Source: Bradyrhizobium sp. MOS003 (lineage in GTDB: Bacteria; Pseudomonadota; Alphaproteobacteria; Rhizobiales; Xanthobacteraceae). Taken from it: a DNA stretch of 64,000 nucleotides. Position 1 is the first letter of the stretch. Every line of letters begins with the position of its first letter. Positions 15,095-24,120 of this stretch are shown in pieces. The stretch is from contig NZ_PYFW01000004.1 in NCBI RefSeq assembly GCF_003020125.1, forward strand, positions 62,001-126,000. Reading direction: 5' to 3'. The notes under the pieces are model-generated. The model was not told the DNA's origin and searched no databases. It was given only the letters and a program-made list of their open reading frames with translations. The position numbers were made by a program, and so were the translations under genes.

Positions 15095-17143
15095 TCACGC
15101 CGCGGTCCGCGCCAGATAGTCGCGCGCGAAGGCGAGATACCAGTCGAGGCAGGCGGGGTTGGCCATCGCTTCCTTGTTGATGACCTTCTCGACGGGATGG
15201 CCGAGCAGAAGCTTCTTGATCGGCAATTCCTGCTTCTTGCCGGAGAGCGTGCGCGGGATCTCGGCGACGGCAAATATCTCGTTCGGCAGGAATCGGCGGG
15301 AGAGGCCGGTCTCGATCGCCTTGTTGATCCTGGCCTGCATCGCGGCGTCGAGTGCGACGCCGTCGCGCAGCACCACGAACAAGGGCATGTAGCTGTCGCG
15401 GCCGAGATATTCGAGGTCGACGACCAGGCTGTCGAGCACCTCAGGCAGCGCCTCGATCGCGGAATAGAGCTCGCTGGTGCCCATGCGCAGGCCATGGCGG
15501 TTGATGGTGGCATCGCTGCGGCCATAGATGATGCAGGAACCATCAAGGTTGACCTTGAGCCAGTCGCCGTGCCGCCACACCGGTCCGCGGCCGCTGCCGT
15601 CGAAATTGTCCGGATAGGTCTCGAAATAGCTGGCGCGATAGCGTGCGCCGTCCTTGTCGTTCCAGAAATACAGCGGCATCGACGGCATCGGCTCGGTGCA
15701 GACGAGCTCGCCGACCTCGTCCGTGACGGCGCGGCCCTGTTCGCTGAAGGCTTCGACGGACGCGCCCAGCAGGCGGCACTGCATCGCGCCGGGCGTTTGC
15801 GGCAGTTCGCGATTGCCGCCGATGAAGGCGCCCGCGAAATCGGTGCCGCCGGAGATATTCGCCCACCAGATGTCGGCTTGCGCCTTGCTGCCATTGGTCT
15901 TCGACAGCGCTGCAAAGCGGTCGTTGAACCAGGCTTGCGTGTCGGCGCTGAGCGGCGAGCCAGTCGAGCCGAGGCAGCGCAGTCGCGACAGATCGCCGGC
16001 GGCGGCAAGATCGACCTCGGCCTTGGCGCAGTTGGCGAAGAACGCCGCACCCGCGCCGAAGAAGGTCGCCTTCGACTGCGCGACGAAGCGCCACAACGTG
16101 GTCCAGTCCGGTTTGTCCTTTGCGCCGCCGGGGCTGCCGTCGAAGATGCAGCAGGTGGTGCCGCTGAGCAGGCCGCCGACCTGTGAGTTCCACATGATCC
16201 AGCCGGTCGACGAGTACCAGTGATAGCGCTCGCCGAACGAATTCGGGTGATAGGAGCAGCCGATGTCGTTGTGCAGGCCGAGCAGCGCCAGCACCACGAT
16301 GACGATGCCGCCATGGCCGTGCACGATCGGTTTCGGCAGGCCGGTGGTGCCGCTGGAATAGACGATCCAGAGCGGATGATCGAACGGCAGCCACATCGGC
16401 TCGAACGCATCGATCGCAGTGCTCGTCCTTGCGAGGATGTCGGAAAGCAGAGCCTCCGGTGCGGCAGGCGCAACGGTCTCGCTGTGCAGGATCACATGCT
16501 CGACACTGGGCAGCGCACGCCGCAGCTCGGCAAAGACATCGCGCCGGTCGTGCCGCCGGCCGGCATAGGTGACAGCGTCGCAGGCGATCAGCACTTTGGG
16601 CTCGATCTGCTTGAAGCGGTCGATCACGGCGGGCGCGGCCATGTCGGGCGCGCAGACACTCCAGACCGCACCGAGGCTGGCGGTTGCGAGAAACGCGATG
16701 ATGGTCTCGGGGATATTGGGCAAATAGGCGGCGACGCGGTCGCCGGGCTTGATGCCCTGGTCCTTCAGGTGCAGCGCGAGTGCGGCCGCCTTGCGCCGCA
16801 ATTCCGGCCAACTCGTCTCCGTCAGCCTGCCGTCTTCACCGGCGCTGACGATGGCGGGCAGGCCGGCGGCATCAGCCGCCGCGACATGCCGGAACACCTG
16901 CCGGGCATAGTTGACCTGCGCGCCAGGAAACCAGACCGCGCCCGGCATCCTGCGCTCAGCGAGCACGGCCGCGAACGGCGTCGGTGATTGCAGATCGTAA
17001 TAGTCCCAGATGCTGCGCCAGAAGCCGTCGGGATCGCGCACCGACCATCGCCGCATGTCCTCGTAATCAGCAAAAGTGAGGCCGCGCTGCTCGGCGAGCC
17101 AGTTGCGGTAGAGGGAGATCTGGGGAACGAAGGGAGCGGACAT
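15095..17143 (-). CDS. acetoacetate-CoA ligase (acetoacetyl-CoA synthetase)
   Basis: A 682-residue adenylate-forming enzyme that activates acetoacetate with ATP and CoA. The N-terminal part (FADYEDMRRWSVRDPDGFWR, then PGAQVNYARQ) is specific to the acetoacetyl-CoA synthetase group. The AMP-binding core YSSGTTGLPKPIVHG lies near residue 270, and the C-terminal part contains RTLSGKKQELPIKKLL with the catalytic lysine of the family. In rhizobia this enzyme returns ketone bodies released from polyhydroxybutyrate to acetoacetyl-CoA. It stands alone, with no PHB genes adjacent. Confidence 0.92.
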   Translation of the reverse strand: MSAPFVPQISLYRNWLAEQRGLTFADYEDMRRWSVRDPDGFWRSIWDYYDLQSPTPFAAVLAERRMPGAVWFPGAQVNYARQVFRHVAAADAAGLPAIVSAGEDGRLTETSWPELRRKAAALALHLKDQGIKPGDRVAAYLPNIPETIIAFLATASLGAVWSVCAPDMAAPAVIDRFKQIEPKVLIACDAVTYAGRRHDRRDVFAELRRALPSVEHVILHSETVAPAAPEALLSDILARTSTAIDAFEPMWLPFDHPLWIVYSSGTTGLPKPIVHGHGGIVIVVLALLGLHNDIGCSYHPNSFGERYHWYSSTGWIMWNSQVGGLLSGTTCCIFDGSPGGAKDKPDWTTLWRFVAQSKATFFGAGAAFFANCAKAEVDLAAAGDLSRLRCLGSTGSPLSADTQAWFNDRFAALSKTNGSKAQADIWWANISGGTDFAGAFIGGNRELPQTPGAMQCRLLGASVEAFSEQGRAVTDEVGELVCTEPMPSMPLYFWNDKDGARYRASYFETYPDNFDGSGRGPVWRHGDWLKVNLDGSCIIYGRSDATINRHGLRMGTSELYSAIEALPEVLDSLVVDLEYLGRDSYMPLFVVLRDGVALDAAMQARINKAIETGLSRRFLPNEIFAVAEIPRTLSGKKQELPIKKLLLGHPVEKVINKEAMANPACLDWYLAFARDYLARTAA

Positions 17144-17252
17144 TGGCCATCGGCTTCAGTTGCGGGGCGGAGAGTCTAACTGATGCCGCAGAGGAGCAGA
17201 AGCCACAGTTCACGCAGGCTGCAATGACGCGGCGGAGGCGTCGTGCCTCAGC

Positions 17253-17480
17253 CTACCATTCGACGTCGGCCCAGCGCCTGCCGAACACGGGCGGCCTCGT
17301 CTTGACGGCCTGCCAGCCGAAGAAATGATGCTTGCCGGACCAGGCGTGCACCATGCCGCTGCAGATGCTGCATTTGAAGCTGCCTGTGTGGGCCTCGCTG
17401 TGCTCTTCCCTGGTCGCGGTGTAGTTCATGCCGCAACCTGCACAGGTGAATTCTTCGATCGTCCAGATGCTGTTGGCCAT
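17253..17480 (-). CDS. small zinc-ribbon protein
   Basis: A 75-residue protein with CAGC near residue 13 and CSIC near residue 36, a four-cysteine zinc-ribbon pattern, followed by HAWSGKHHFFGWQAVK. An in-frame GTG at 17486 is an alternative start; neither has a clear Shine-Dalgarno. Similar in layout to the proteins at 6526-6744 and 19615-19899. Function unknown. Confidence 0.7.
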   Translation of the reverse strand: MANSIWTIEEFTCAGCGMNYTATREEHSEAHTGSFKCSICSGMVHAWSGKHHFFGWQAVKTRPPVFGRRWADVEW

Positions 17481-17635
17481 TTGCACGGAATGGTTTTTGT
17501 TGACCTCGACCCACGGTAGTCACCGGCGTTTGCAGTGGCGTAAATCGGCGCGGGGAAATCCGGTTAACGGGCGTTAGCCAAGCCCGGCCGCCGCTATCGC
17601 GGGTCATGCGAGATCAGCGCGGCTTCGCAGCCGGA

Positions 17636-17848
17636 TCAGCTGCCGCGTCGCATGTCCCGGTCGATGCGCATTTGCACCCGCCTGACCGCGAGCAGCCGCA
17701 GCCTGCCTTGCACCCGTCCGGAGCGGACCCTGCCGCCGATCGCATAGGCAAAGTGCCAATAGCCCGGCGCGGCATTCGGCCTCAGGGAATAGTGGATGCC
17801 GCGGTGTATTCCCGCGATTGCATCGGACTTTCCGGGCGGGCGTGTCAT
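17636..17848 (-). CDS. small basic hypothetical protein
   Basis: A 70-residue frame containing GIHYSLRPNAAPGYWHFAYA followed by RLRLLAVRRVQMRIDRDMRR. From memory, this pattern (a WxF stretch, then a basic helix with RRVQMRIDRDLR) recurs in small Bradyrhizobium proteins of unknown role, which is why I keep it although the Shine-Dalgarno is weak. Other frames over the same bases lack such a pattern. Confidence 0.45.
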   Translation of the reverse strand: MTRPPGKSDAIAGIHRGIHYSLRPNAAPGYWHFAYAIGGRVRSGRVQGRLRLLAVRRVQMRIDRDMRRGS

Positions 17849-17992
17849 CGTCTTTCGAATGCGGAATGGTCCTACGTGTTCCTAATCCTGGGTAAAGGGC
17901 GGTTCCGCTCGTCTTGACGCCGGGTGCGTTGCTGGCAATAACGGCCAGGCCTCGCAAGCACCGGGGGTTGCGTTCATGTTGCAGGGAAGGCC

Positions 17993-19078
17993 GTGCCCGT
18001 GAAAAGTCTCCGTCAGCTGCTGACGGGAGAGGACGTCATCCAGCTCGTGATCCGGCTCGGCCTGCTCGCCCTGCTGATCATCTGGACCTTCCTGATCATC
18101 CGCCCGTTCGTGCCGATCCTGGCCTGGAGCGGCGTGCTCGCGGTCGCGTTCTATCCGGCCTTCGGCTGGGTCGCCAAAATCCTGGGCGGTCGGCCCAAGA
18201 CCGCAGCGGTGATCCTGACCCTGATCACGCTCGGCATCGTCATCGGCCCGGCGACATGGCTCGGCATCAGCGCGGTGGACGGCGTGCGCGAGCTGGCGCA
18301 TCAACTCGGGACCGGCGATCTGGCGCTCCAGGCCGCGCCCGAGCAGCTCAAATCGTGGCCGCTGGTCGGCCCCTTGCTCTACGAGCTCTGGGACCAGGCC
18401 TACACCAACGTCCGCGCGGTCGTACGCGAGGTGGCGCCGTATCTGCAGCCGCTGGCGGGGCCACTGCTTTCGCTCGCGGGCGATGCCGGCGTCGGCACGC
18501 TCCAGTTCCTGGTCTCGGTGTTCGTGGCCGGCTTCCTGTTTCCACATGGGCCGCGGCTGGTCGCGGCCAGCCGCGGTTTCCTGTTTCGCATCGTGCCCGA
18601 GCAGACCGAGCATTTCCTGTCGCTCGCGGGTGCGACCATCCGCGCCGTGGCGCAGGGCGTGATCGGCGTCGCGATCGTGCAGGCGCTGCTGGCCGGCATT
18701 GGTTTCAAGCTCGCGGCGGTGCCGAGCGCCGGCCTTCTCGCCTTCATCGTGCTGCTGCTCTCGATCGTGCAGATCGGCGCTTTCCTCGTGCTGCTGCCTG
18801 TCATCATCTGGATCTGGACCGCCAAGGACGTCACCACGGCGCTGCTCCTCACCGTGTTTCTCGTCCTCGTCGGCTTCCTCGACACCATGTTGAAGCCGCT
18901 CGTGATGGGGCGCGGCCTGACCACGCCGACCATCGTGATCTTCGTCGGCGTGATCGGCGGCACGTTGGCCCACGGCATCGTCGGCCTGTTCATCGGACCG
19001 ATCATCTTGTCGGTGGCTTGGGAGATGATGATGGCCTGGATCAGGACGGAGGACGGGGTGGGGGCGAGCGAGGCCTGA
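17993..19078 (+). CDS. AI-2E family transporter (membrane permease)
   Basis: A 361-residue integral membrane protein with the AI-2E family pattern: two hydrophobic segments near the start (LVIRLGLLALLIIWTFLIIR and FVPILAWSGVLAVAFYPAFG), a middle amphipathic region, then four or more C-terminal segments including GRGLTTPTIVIFVGVIGGTL. The family name comes from E. coli TqsA, but most members are ion/proton antiporters or of unknown role. The start is GTG at 17993, or GTG at 17999, which has a better-placed AAGG. Confidence 0.85.
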   Translation: MPVKSLRQLLTGEDVIQLVIRLGLLALLIIWTFLIIRPFVPILAWSGVLAVAFYPAFGWVAKILGGRPKTAAVILTLITLGIVIGPATWLGISAVDGVRELAHQLGTGDLALQAAPEQLKSWPLVGPLLYELWDQAYTNVRAVVREVAPYLQPLAGPLLSLAGDAGVGTLQFLVSVFVAGFLFPHGPRLVAASRGFLFRIVPEQTEHFLSLAGATIRAVAQGVIGVAIVQALLAGIGFKLAAVPSAGLLAFIVLLLSIVQIGAFLVLLPVIIWIWTAKDVTTALLLTVFLVLVGFLDTMLKPLVMGRGLTTPTIVIFVGVIGGTLAHGIVGLFIGPIILSVAWEMMMAWIRTEDGVGASEA

Positions 19079-19158
19079 TCGCGTTGCGAGCGGCACGATC
19101 TCTCCGCCGGGTCGGGCCACCACTCGACGGCTCGCATCTGTGATCAAAACGCGCCGGG

Positions 19159-19189
19159 AACTTGTCTGTTCGACTAGACAAGTTACGAT
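19159..19189 (+). promoter_or_regulatory. promoter of the NUDIX gene overlapped by a perfect palindrome
   Basis: AACTTGTCT (19159-19167) and AGACAAGTT (19176-19184) form a perfect 9-bp inverted repeat with an 8-base spacer. Within it TTGTCT (19162-19167) can serve as -35 and TACGAT (19184-19189) as -10, 16 bases apart. A dimeric repressor bound here would block the promoter. GntR-type regulators use similar TTGTNNANACAA sites, but no regulator gene is adjacent. Confidence 0.55.
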
Positions 19190-19208
19190 TGGGACGATTC
19201 TGGTTTCA

Positions 19209-19613
19209 ATGACGGCAGCAATGGCAAAGTCTTCCAAACTGGTTGCCGCCCGGCGCGGCAAGGTATTGTTGGTCAGACGGCGGTCGGACGGCCTGTGGAT
19301 GTTCCCTGGCGGCCGCAAGCGCGCGCGCGAGTCCGACAAGGACTGCCTGCGGCGGGAGATCAGGGAGGAACTGCCCAAGCTGAAGCTCGGCAGGATCAGC
19401 CTCTGGAAGGAAGTGACGGCGAGGAACAAGCGCTCCGGCCGCAAGATGAGCGATGCGATCTTCATTGCCAAGACGGCCAAAGGCAGGCTGGCGATCGGCG
19501 ACAAGAAGGAGATCGACCGCGCCGCCTGGCAGAAGCCGCGCGGCCTCCGCCTGACCCCGACCTCGCGCTATATTCGCGATCGCCTGTTCCCGAGGAAGCA
19601 GAGGCGAAGGTGA
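19209..19613 (+). CDS. NUDIX hydrolase
   Basis: A 134-residue protein with a NUDIX box around residues 36-58: GRKRARESDKDCLRREIREE, matching Gx5Ex7REUxEE; the usual glycine after it is proline. NUDIX enzymes cleave nucleoside diphosphates linked to other groups, here with unknown substrate. The frame is open back to a GTG at 19140, but the promoter at 19159-19189 predicts transcription from about 19196, so ATG at 19209 is the earliest possible start (ATG at 19221 is also possible). The stop nearly touches that of the convergent gene at 19615. Confidence 0.87.
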   Translation: MTAAMAKSSKLVAARRGKVLLVRRRSDGLWMFPGGRKRARESDKDCLRREIREELPKLKLGRISLWKEVTARNKRSGRKMSDAIFIAKTAKGRLAIGDKKEIDRAAWQKPRGLRLTPTSRYIRDRLFPRKQRRR

Positions 19614-19614
19614 G

Positions 19615-19899
19615 CTAGTCCTCGCGTCCGACCGACCGCGTCCGTCCGGCGAACCTCCGCGACTGCATCCCCTGCGGTTCGGGCGCAGCACGCTTCGCGG
19701 CCTCGGCTTCCCGCATCTGCTTGCGGACGTTGCGCGCATCGCGCATCGCGCGCTTGACGAAGGGATGTTGGGAATCTTCGGCGAAGAACAGCACGACTTC
19801 GCAGCTCGGACATTGCCTGGAATAGCCGTCCTGCAACCGCCCGGCGCGATCGCGGAACACGCCCTTGCACCGCGTGCACTGAATCTGGACCGAACTCAT
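19615..19899 (-). CDS. zinc-ribbon protein with basic tail
   Basis: A 94-residue protein whose first half has CTRC and CPSC 19 residues apart (residues 8-33), a zinc ribbon of the kind used to bind nucleic acid or protein. The second half is strongly basic and rich in arginine and alanine (KRAMRDARNVRKQMREAEAA). The role is unknown, but a nucleic-acid-binding protein would fit. It overlaps nothing and converges on the NUDIX gene. Confidence 0.75.
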   Translation of the reverse strand: MSSVQIQCTRCKGVFRDRAGRLQDGYSRQCPSCEVVLFFAEDSQHPFVKRAMRDARNVRKQMREAEAAKRAAPEPQGMQSRRFAGRTRSVGRED

Positions 19900-20040
19900 G
19901 CGCGGACAACAATGTCTTTGGAAAATGGATCGTCAGATGATCCCAAATGTCTGAAGAAAGCTTGAATGTCTTCGCGCGGACAAGCGCCATCGGCCAGTCA
20001 CAGCCGGCGGAAGAGGCCGGATGGAACTGCCGGTCAGCCG

Positions 20041-20280
20041 CTACTGCTTGGCTGCCAGCGTGGCCAGGCACTGGTTGAGAAAGGCGGTGCGATCCCTGGG
20101 CAGCACCTTCTCGAGATCCGCCTTCAGTGCGCATTCGCGCTGGCGCAACTGCTCGGCCCGGCGCTTCTCGGCCGCCTCGCGATATTCCGGCGCAACCTTG
20201 TTGGGATCGACCAGCGGCTGTGAGCGGGCGGGCGCCGTTGCAAGCAGTGCAATGGCAGCGATGAAAATGATTGGTTTCAA
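20041..20280 (-). CDS. small exported protein, TTG start
   Basis: A 79-residue protein with a signal peptide (LKPIIFIAAIALLATAPARS in the genomic reading) and a charged helical mature part with two cysteines (RECALKADLE and NQCLATLAAKQ). The start is TTG at 20280: GGAGG lies five bases before it, and the encoded N-terminus is a proper signal peptide. Upstream ATGs would place that peptide inside the protein. Function unknown. Confidence 0.7.
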   Translation of the reverse strand: MKPIIFIAAIALLATAPARSQPLVDPNKVAPEYREAAEKRRAEQLRQRECALKADLEKVLPRDRTAFLNQCLATLAAKQ

Positions 20281-20479
20281 ATGAGCCTCCGTCAAAGCAG
20301 GCACCCTAGCGCGTGGCGCGTGTGCGCTCAAATCGAAGAATGCGGTACCCTGTTCCGGCGTGAATGGACCGGCGAACCTTGGAACGACTGCCCCGAAAGC
20401 CCCGCCGTGAGAAAACCTTTCCCCCACAAAGGTCGGTGACCTCAGGGCCCTGCGCCGAGGTCGTTTGTTTGCTGCAACG

Positions 20480-20590
20480 TGTGAACCAGTTCACAAGCGC
20501 GAGCTGAAATCGCTGCTATGAAGGCGTCATTGCTTGACCAGTTCATTTTGATCGAAACGCCCCAGCGTGGCTCCAAGCGCTGGGGTTTTT
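20480..20590 (+). ncRNA. candidate small RNA with terminator and upstream palindrome
   Basis: No gene is convincing between 20281 and 20790. CCCCAGCG (20560-20567) pairs with CGCTGGGG (20578-20585), followed by TTTTT (20586-20590), a good plus-strand intrinsic terminator without an upstream plus-strand gene. About 70 bases before it lies the perfect palindrome TGTGAACCAGTTCACA (20480-20495), which could be an operator or part of the RNA. A 50-codon frame from 20518 runs through the terminator and is unlikely to be real. The boundaries given are tentative. Confidence 0.4.
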
Positions 20591-20790
20591 CGTTTCTCTC
20601 CGTGCACAGAATGTTTACAATCGCGCCAAGCGTCGCATCGACAGACGCAGATCTCGCGCCGAGCTAGTTCCGGCCAGAGCTCGATCAACAGAAAAATTGT
20701 CGGGATCGCGGCGCCGCGCCGAACGTTGCCACCAGGCGTGCGTTCACCGGGCAAATCCCATATGCATGGCGAGAAGTCGCCGAATCGAGA

Positions 20791-23700
20791 ATGAGGGCGG
20801 CTGGCGTTCAGTTGACGACGGTTTACGAGCAGAAACGGATTCAAGTGAGGCTTACCAAGAAGGCGCGAGCGGCCAAGACGCCGCCGAAGAAGACGTCAGC
20901 AAAGAAGACGCCGCCGAAGAAGGCGTCGCCGACCAGGACGTCGCCCCGCAAGGCGCTGCCAGGGAAGAGCAGAGAGGCCCAGCGCGCCGCGATCTCCTCT
21001 TCGTCGCCGCTCGGCCTGCTGGCGCTGCACCTGCTCGTCCAATGGAAACAGTCCGGACCGAGCGGCATCGTTTTTCTCGCCGAGAACGAGAACAGGGCCG
21101 AGCGGCTCGGCAGCGTCATTCACGCGCTCGACCCCTCCTGCGAGGTGCTGGTGTTTCCGCGCCTGAACACCTTGCCGTTCGATCAGCTCGAGCCATCGCA
21201 CGAGCTTGCGGGACGGAGAGCCTCCGTCCTGAGGCGCATCGCGAAATCCAAGAAGCCGCTCTTTCTCGTCGCAACGGCGGAAGCCGTGATGGAGCGACTG
21301 CCGCCACCGGCGAGCCTGTCGCGCCTGAGCTTGAGCCTGAAGGTCGGTGGCGCCTTCTCGGAGCAGGATCTGGAGACGCGCCTCGAAGCGCTCGGATACG
21401 ATCTCGATGACGAGCCGGACTATCCGGGCGGGGCGCTGTTCCACGGCCAGACCTTCGAGATATTTCCAGCCGGCGCGCTCGGGCCGTTCCGGATCGAGCA
21501 TTCGGATCGCGCGATCAAGCGGATCGTGGCATTCGATCCGAACGAGCACAGGATCATCTTCGAGACCAGGGAGCTGGTCGTCGATCCCATGTCGGAGCGG
21601 CTCGGCCTTGCCGGCAAAGGCGGCAAGCGCGCCAGCCTGTTCGACTATTGCGGACGCGCCAAATGGATCGCCGATGCGGGCGTGCCGGCACATGTCGACG
21701 GCTGGTTCGATACGATCGAGGAGGCCGCGCCGCGCGCGGAGCGTGAGCGCGAATATCTCGGACGGCGCGACTGGAAGCAGCTCTGCCGGGGCATGAAGGT
21801 GTTGCCGCGCGCTTCGTCCTTCCAGACCATCCCCGAATTTTCGAAGCTGACCTCCACGAGGAAGGCGTTGCGGGCTTTCGTCGAAGACACGCGGCGGGCC
21901 GGATCGCGGCTGATCCTCGTCGCAGCGCATGAGGACGATCTGCGCGTGATGGAGCGGATGAGCGGCCTCAAGGCGCAGCGATGCGAAGATTGGGACGAGG
22001 CTGTGCGCGGGCGGGCCGGCGAGGCCGCGCTGCTGGCCGATCTCGATGCCGGCTTCGTCGTGCCGGGGAAAAAGCCCCTCGTCGTCGTGACCGCCTCCGA
22101 CGTGCTCGGCAGCCGCGCGCATCATCCGCAGCCGATGGCGCGGGCCTGGAGCGCGGCCTTCGACCATGCCGATGTGCCCGAGCAGGGCACCGTGGTCATC
22201 CATCTCCAGCGCGGCCTCGGCGTGCTCGACGGCCTGCAGACCGTGAACACCGGCGGCGGCGCAATGCGGGAGATGATCCGCCTGAAGTTCGCCGGCGACA
22301 ACGCGGTGCTGGTGCCGCCGCCCGATCTGGCGCTGATGTGGCCTTACGCGGCCGAGCTCGGCAAGCTCTCGCTCGACAAGGCAGACGGCAGCACATGGTG
22401 GGCGCGCCGCGGCGAGGCGGAGCGCGAAATCCAGGTGGCAGGCAAGGCGCTCGCCAAGCACATCAGCCAGCGCCGCAAGCGGCGCGGCGACAAGCTGGTT
22501 CCGCCGGGATCGACCTATGAGAAGTTCGTCGCGCGTTTCCCCTACTTCACGACGATCGACCAGGCCAAGGCGATCGACGACGTGCTGGACGATCTTGCGT
22601 CCGGTCACCCGATGGACCGGGTGATCTGCGGCGACGTCGGCTTCGGCAAGACCGAGGTGGCGCTGCGGGCGGCAGCGGCCGTCGTGCTGTCGGGCAAGCA
22701 GGTGGCGATCGCGGTGCCGACGACGGTGCTGGCGCGGCAGCATGTGGCGACGTTCCAGAAGCGCTTTGCGCCGTTCGGCATCGAGGTCGGCAATTTGTCG
22801 CGGGCGACCTCGGGTGCGGCGCTGCGCGAGACCAGGGAGGGACTGCGCAGCGGCCGGATCAAGGTCGTGATCGGCACGCAGGCGCTCACCGGCAAGGACG
22901 TGAGGTTCGACGATCTCGGCCTCGTCATCATTGACGAGGAGCAGCATTTTGGCGCCGCCGAGAAGGCCAAGCTGTCCGGCCTCGCCAAGAACGTCCATGT
23001 GCTGATGATGAGCGCGACGCCCATCCCGCGCACGCTTGCCGCGGGCCTGGCCGGCTTCCGCGACCTCAGCGTGATCGCCTCGCCGCCGGTGCACCGGCTG
23101 CCGGTCGCGACCCGGATCGCGCCACTGTCGGATGCGGCGATCGCGACGGCTCTGCTGCGCGAGCAGCGCCGCCACGGCCAGAGTTTCCTGATCTGCCCGC
23201 GCATCCAGGATCTCGATCCGATGCTGGCGCGGGTGCAGGCGGTGGCGCCGGACCTGCGCATCGTCTGCCTGCACGGCCGACTGGCGGCCGACGAGATCGA
23301 CGATCGCATGATGAGCTTCGTCGAGGGCAGGGCCGACGTGCTGCTCGCAACCAACATCGTCGAGAGCGGCCTCGACATTCCCCGCGCCAACACCATCGTG
23401 GTGTGCTGGCCGGAGAAGTTCGGCCTCGCCCAGCTGCATCAATTGCGCGGGCGCGTCGGCCGTGGCGGCATCCGCGCCTTCGCCCATCTGTTGACCGAGA
23501 CGGCGTCCGGACAATCCGAGAAGCGGTTGGCCGTGCTCGAGGAGTTCAGCAAGCCCGGCGCCGGCTTTGCCATCAGCGAGCGCGACCTCGATCTGCGAGG
23601 CGCGGGCGACCTGTTCTCCGAGGAGCAATCCGGGCATGTCCAGGTGTTCGGGCCCGTGCTCTACAGCCACCTCCTGAAGATGGCCTCGGAGAAGCTCGAC

Positions 23701-24120
23701 GAGGGGCAGGCCGTGTGGGTGCCTGACCTGAACCTGCCGGTCGCTGACATGCTGCCCGAGACCTACGTGCAGTCCGAGCCGGTGCGCCTCGAACTCTATG
23801 CGCGCGCCGCAAGATGCAAGGATGAGGATGATCTCGAAGATCTCGAGGAAGAAACCGCACGCCGCTTCGGCCCGCTGCCGAGGGGCGCGCTCGATTTCTT
23901 CGCCGCAGCCCGGATCAGGCTCGAATGCAAACGCAGAGGCATCGTCCGCCTCGATGTCGGGCCCGAGGCGGCAGCCGCAACCTTCCTGCCCGGGCGCCTG
24001 CGGAAGTCGCGGGGCAAATCGTTGCAGCGCGATGGCGACCGCGTGGTCCATCACGCCAAGATGCAGGACGCGCCGTTCGATCGGGTGGAGGAATTGTTCG
24101 AGCTGCTGGACGAGGGGTAG
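20791..24120 (+). CDS. Mfd-like DEAD/DEAH helicase (transcription-repair coupling factor paralogue)
   Basis: A 1109-residue protein with the Mfd architecture: an N-terminal UvrB-like part (LVFPRLNTLPFDQLEPSHEL), a degenerate RNA-polymerase-interaction domain (GTVVIHLQRGLGVLDGLQTV), and a superfamily 2 helicase. The helicase has Walker A GDVGFGKT (residues 613-620), DEEQ (715-718), NIVESGLDIPRANT and QLRGRVGR (884-891). A TRCF-type C-terminus follows. True Mfd releases stalled RNA polymerase and recruits UvrA. The RID is diverged and residues 20-60 are a lysine/proline-rich low-complexity tail, so this looks like a second, specialised copy rather than the main mfd. Start uncertain between ATG 20791 and GTG 20845. 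Confidence 0.83.
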   Translation: MRAAGVQLTTVYEQKRIQVRLTKKARAAKTPPKKTSAKKTPPKKASPTRTSPRKALPGKSREAQRAAISSSSPLGLLALHLLVQWKQSGPSGIVFLAENENRAERLGSVIHALDPSCEVLVFPRLNTLPFDQLEPSHELAGRRASVLRRIAKSKKPLFLVATAEAVMERLPPPASLSRLSLSLKVGGAFSEQDLETRLEALGYDLDDEPDYPGGALFHGQTFEIFPAGALGPFRIEHSDRAIKRIVAFDPNEHRIIFETRELVVDPMSERLGLAGKGGKRASLFDYCGRAKWIADAGVPAHVDGWFDTIEEAAPRAEREREYLGRRDWKQLCRGMKVLPRASSFQTIPEFSKLTSTRKALRAFVEDTRRAGSRLILVAAHEDDLRVMERMSGLKAQRCEDWDEAVRGRAGEAALLADLDAGFVVPGKKPLVVVTASDVLGSRAHHPQPMARAWSAAFDHADVPEQGTVVIHLQRGLGVLDGLQTVNTGGGAMREMIRLKFAGDNAVLVPPPDLALMWPYAAELGKLSLDKADGSTWWARRGEAEREIQVAGKALAKHISQRRKRRGDKLVPPGSTYEKFVARFPYFTTIDQAKAIDDVLDDLASGHPMDRVICGDVGFGKTEVALRAAAAVVLSGKQVAIAVPTTVLARQHVATFQKRFAPFGIEVGNLSRATSGAALRETREGLRSGRIKVVIGTQALTGKDVRFDDLGLVIIDEEQHFGAAEKAKLSGLAKNVHVLMMSATPIPRTLAAGLAGFRDLSVIASPPVHRLPVATRIAPLSDAAIATALLREQRRHGQSFLICPRIQDLDPMLARVQAVAPDLRIVCLHGRLAADEIDDRMMSFVEGRADVLLATNIVESGLDIPRANTIVVCWPEKFGLAQLHQLRGRVGRGGIRAFAHLLTETASGQSEKRLAVLEEFSKPGAGFAISERDLDLRGAGDLFSEEQSGHVQVFGPVLYSHLLKMASEKLDEGQAVWVPDLNLPVADMLPETYVQSEPVRLELYARAARCKDEDDLEDLEEETARRFGPLPRGALDFFAAARIRLECKRRGIVRLDVGPEAAAATFLPGRLRKSRGKSLQRDGDRVVHHAKMQDAPFDRVEELFELLDEG

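Noticed and set aside
17882..19504. A 540-codon minus-strand frame opposite the AI-2E permease and NUDIX genes
   Set aside because: The product is composed of charged, histidine-rich noise. The opposite strand encodes clear membrane segments and a NUDIX box.
20527..20844. A 105-codon minus-strand frame upstream of the Mfd-like gene
   Set aside because: It crosses the strong plus-strand terminator and the helicase start; no family resemblance or ribosome site.
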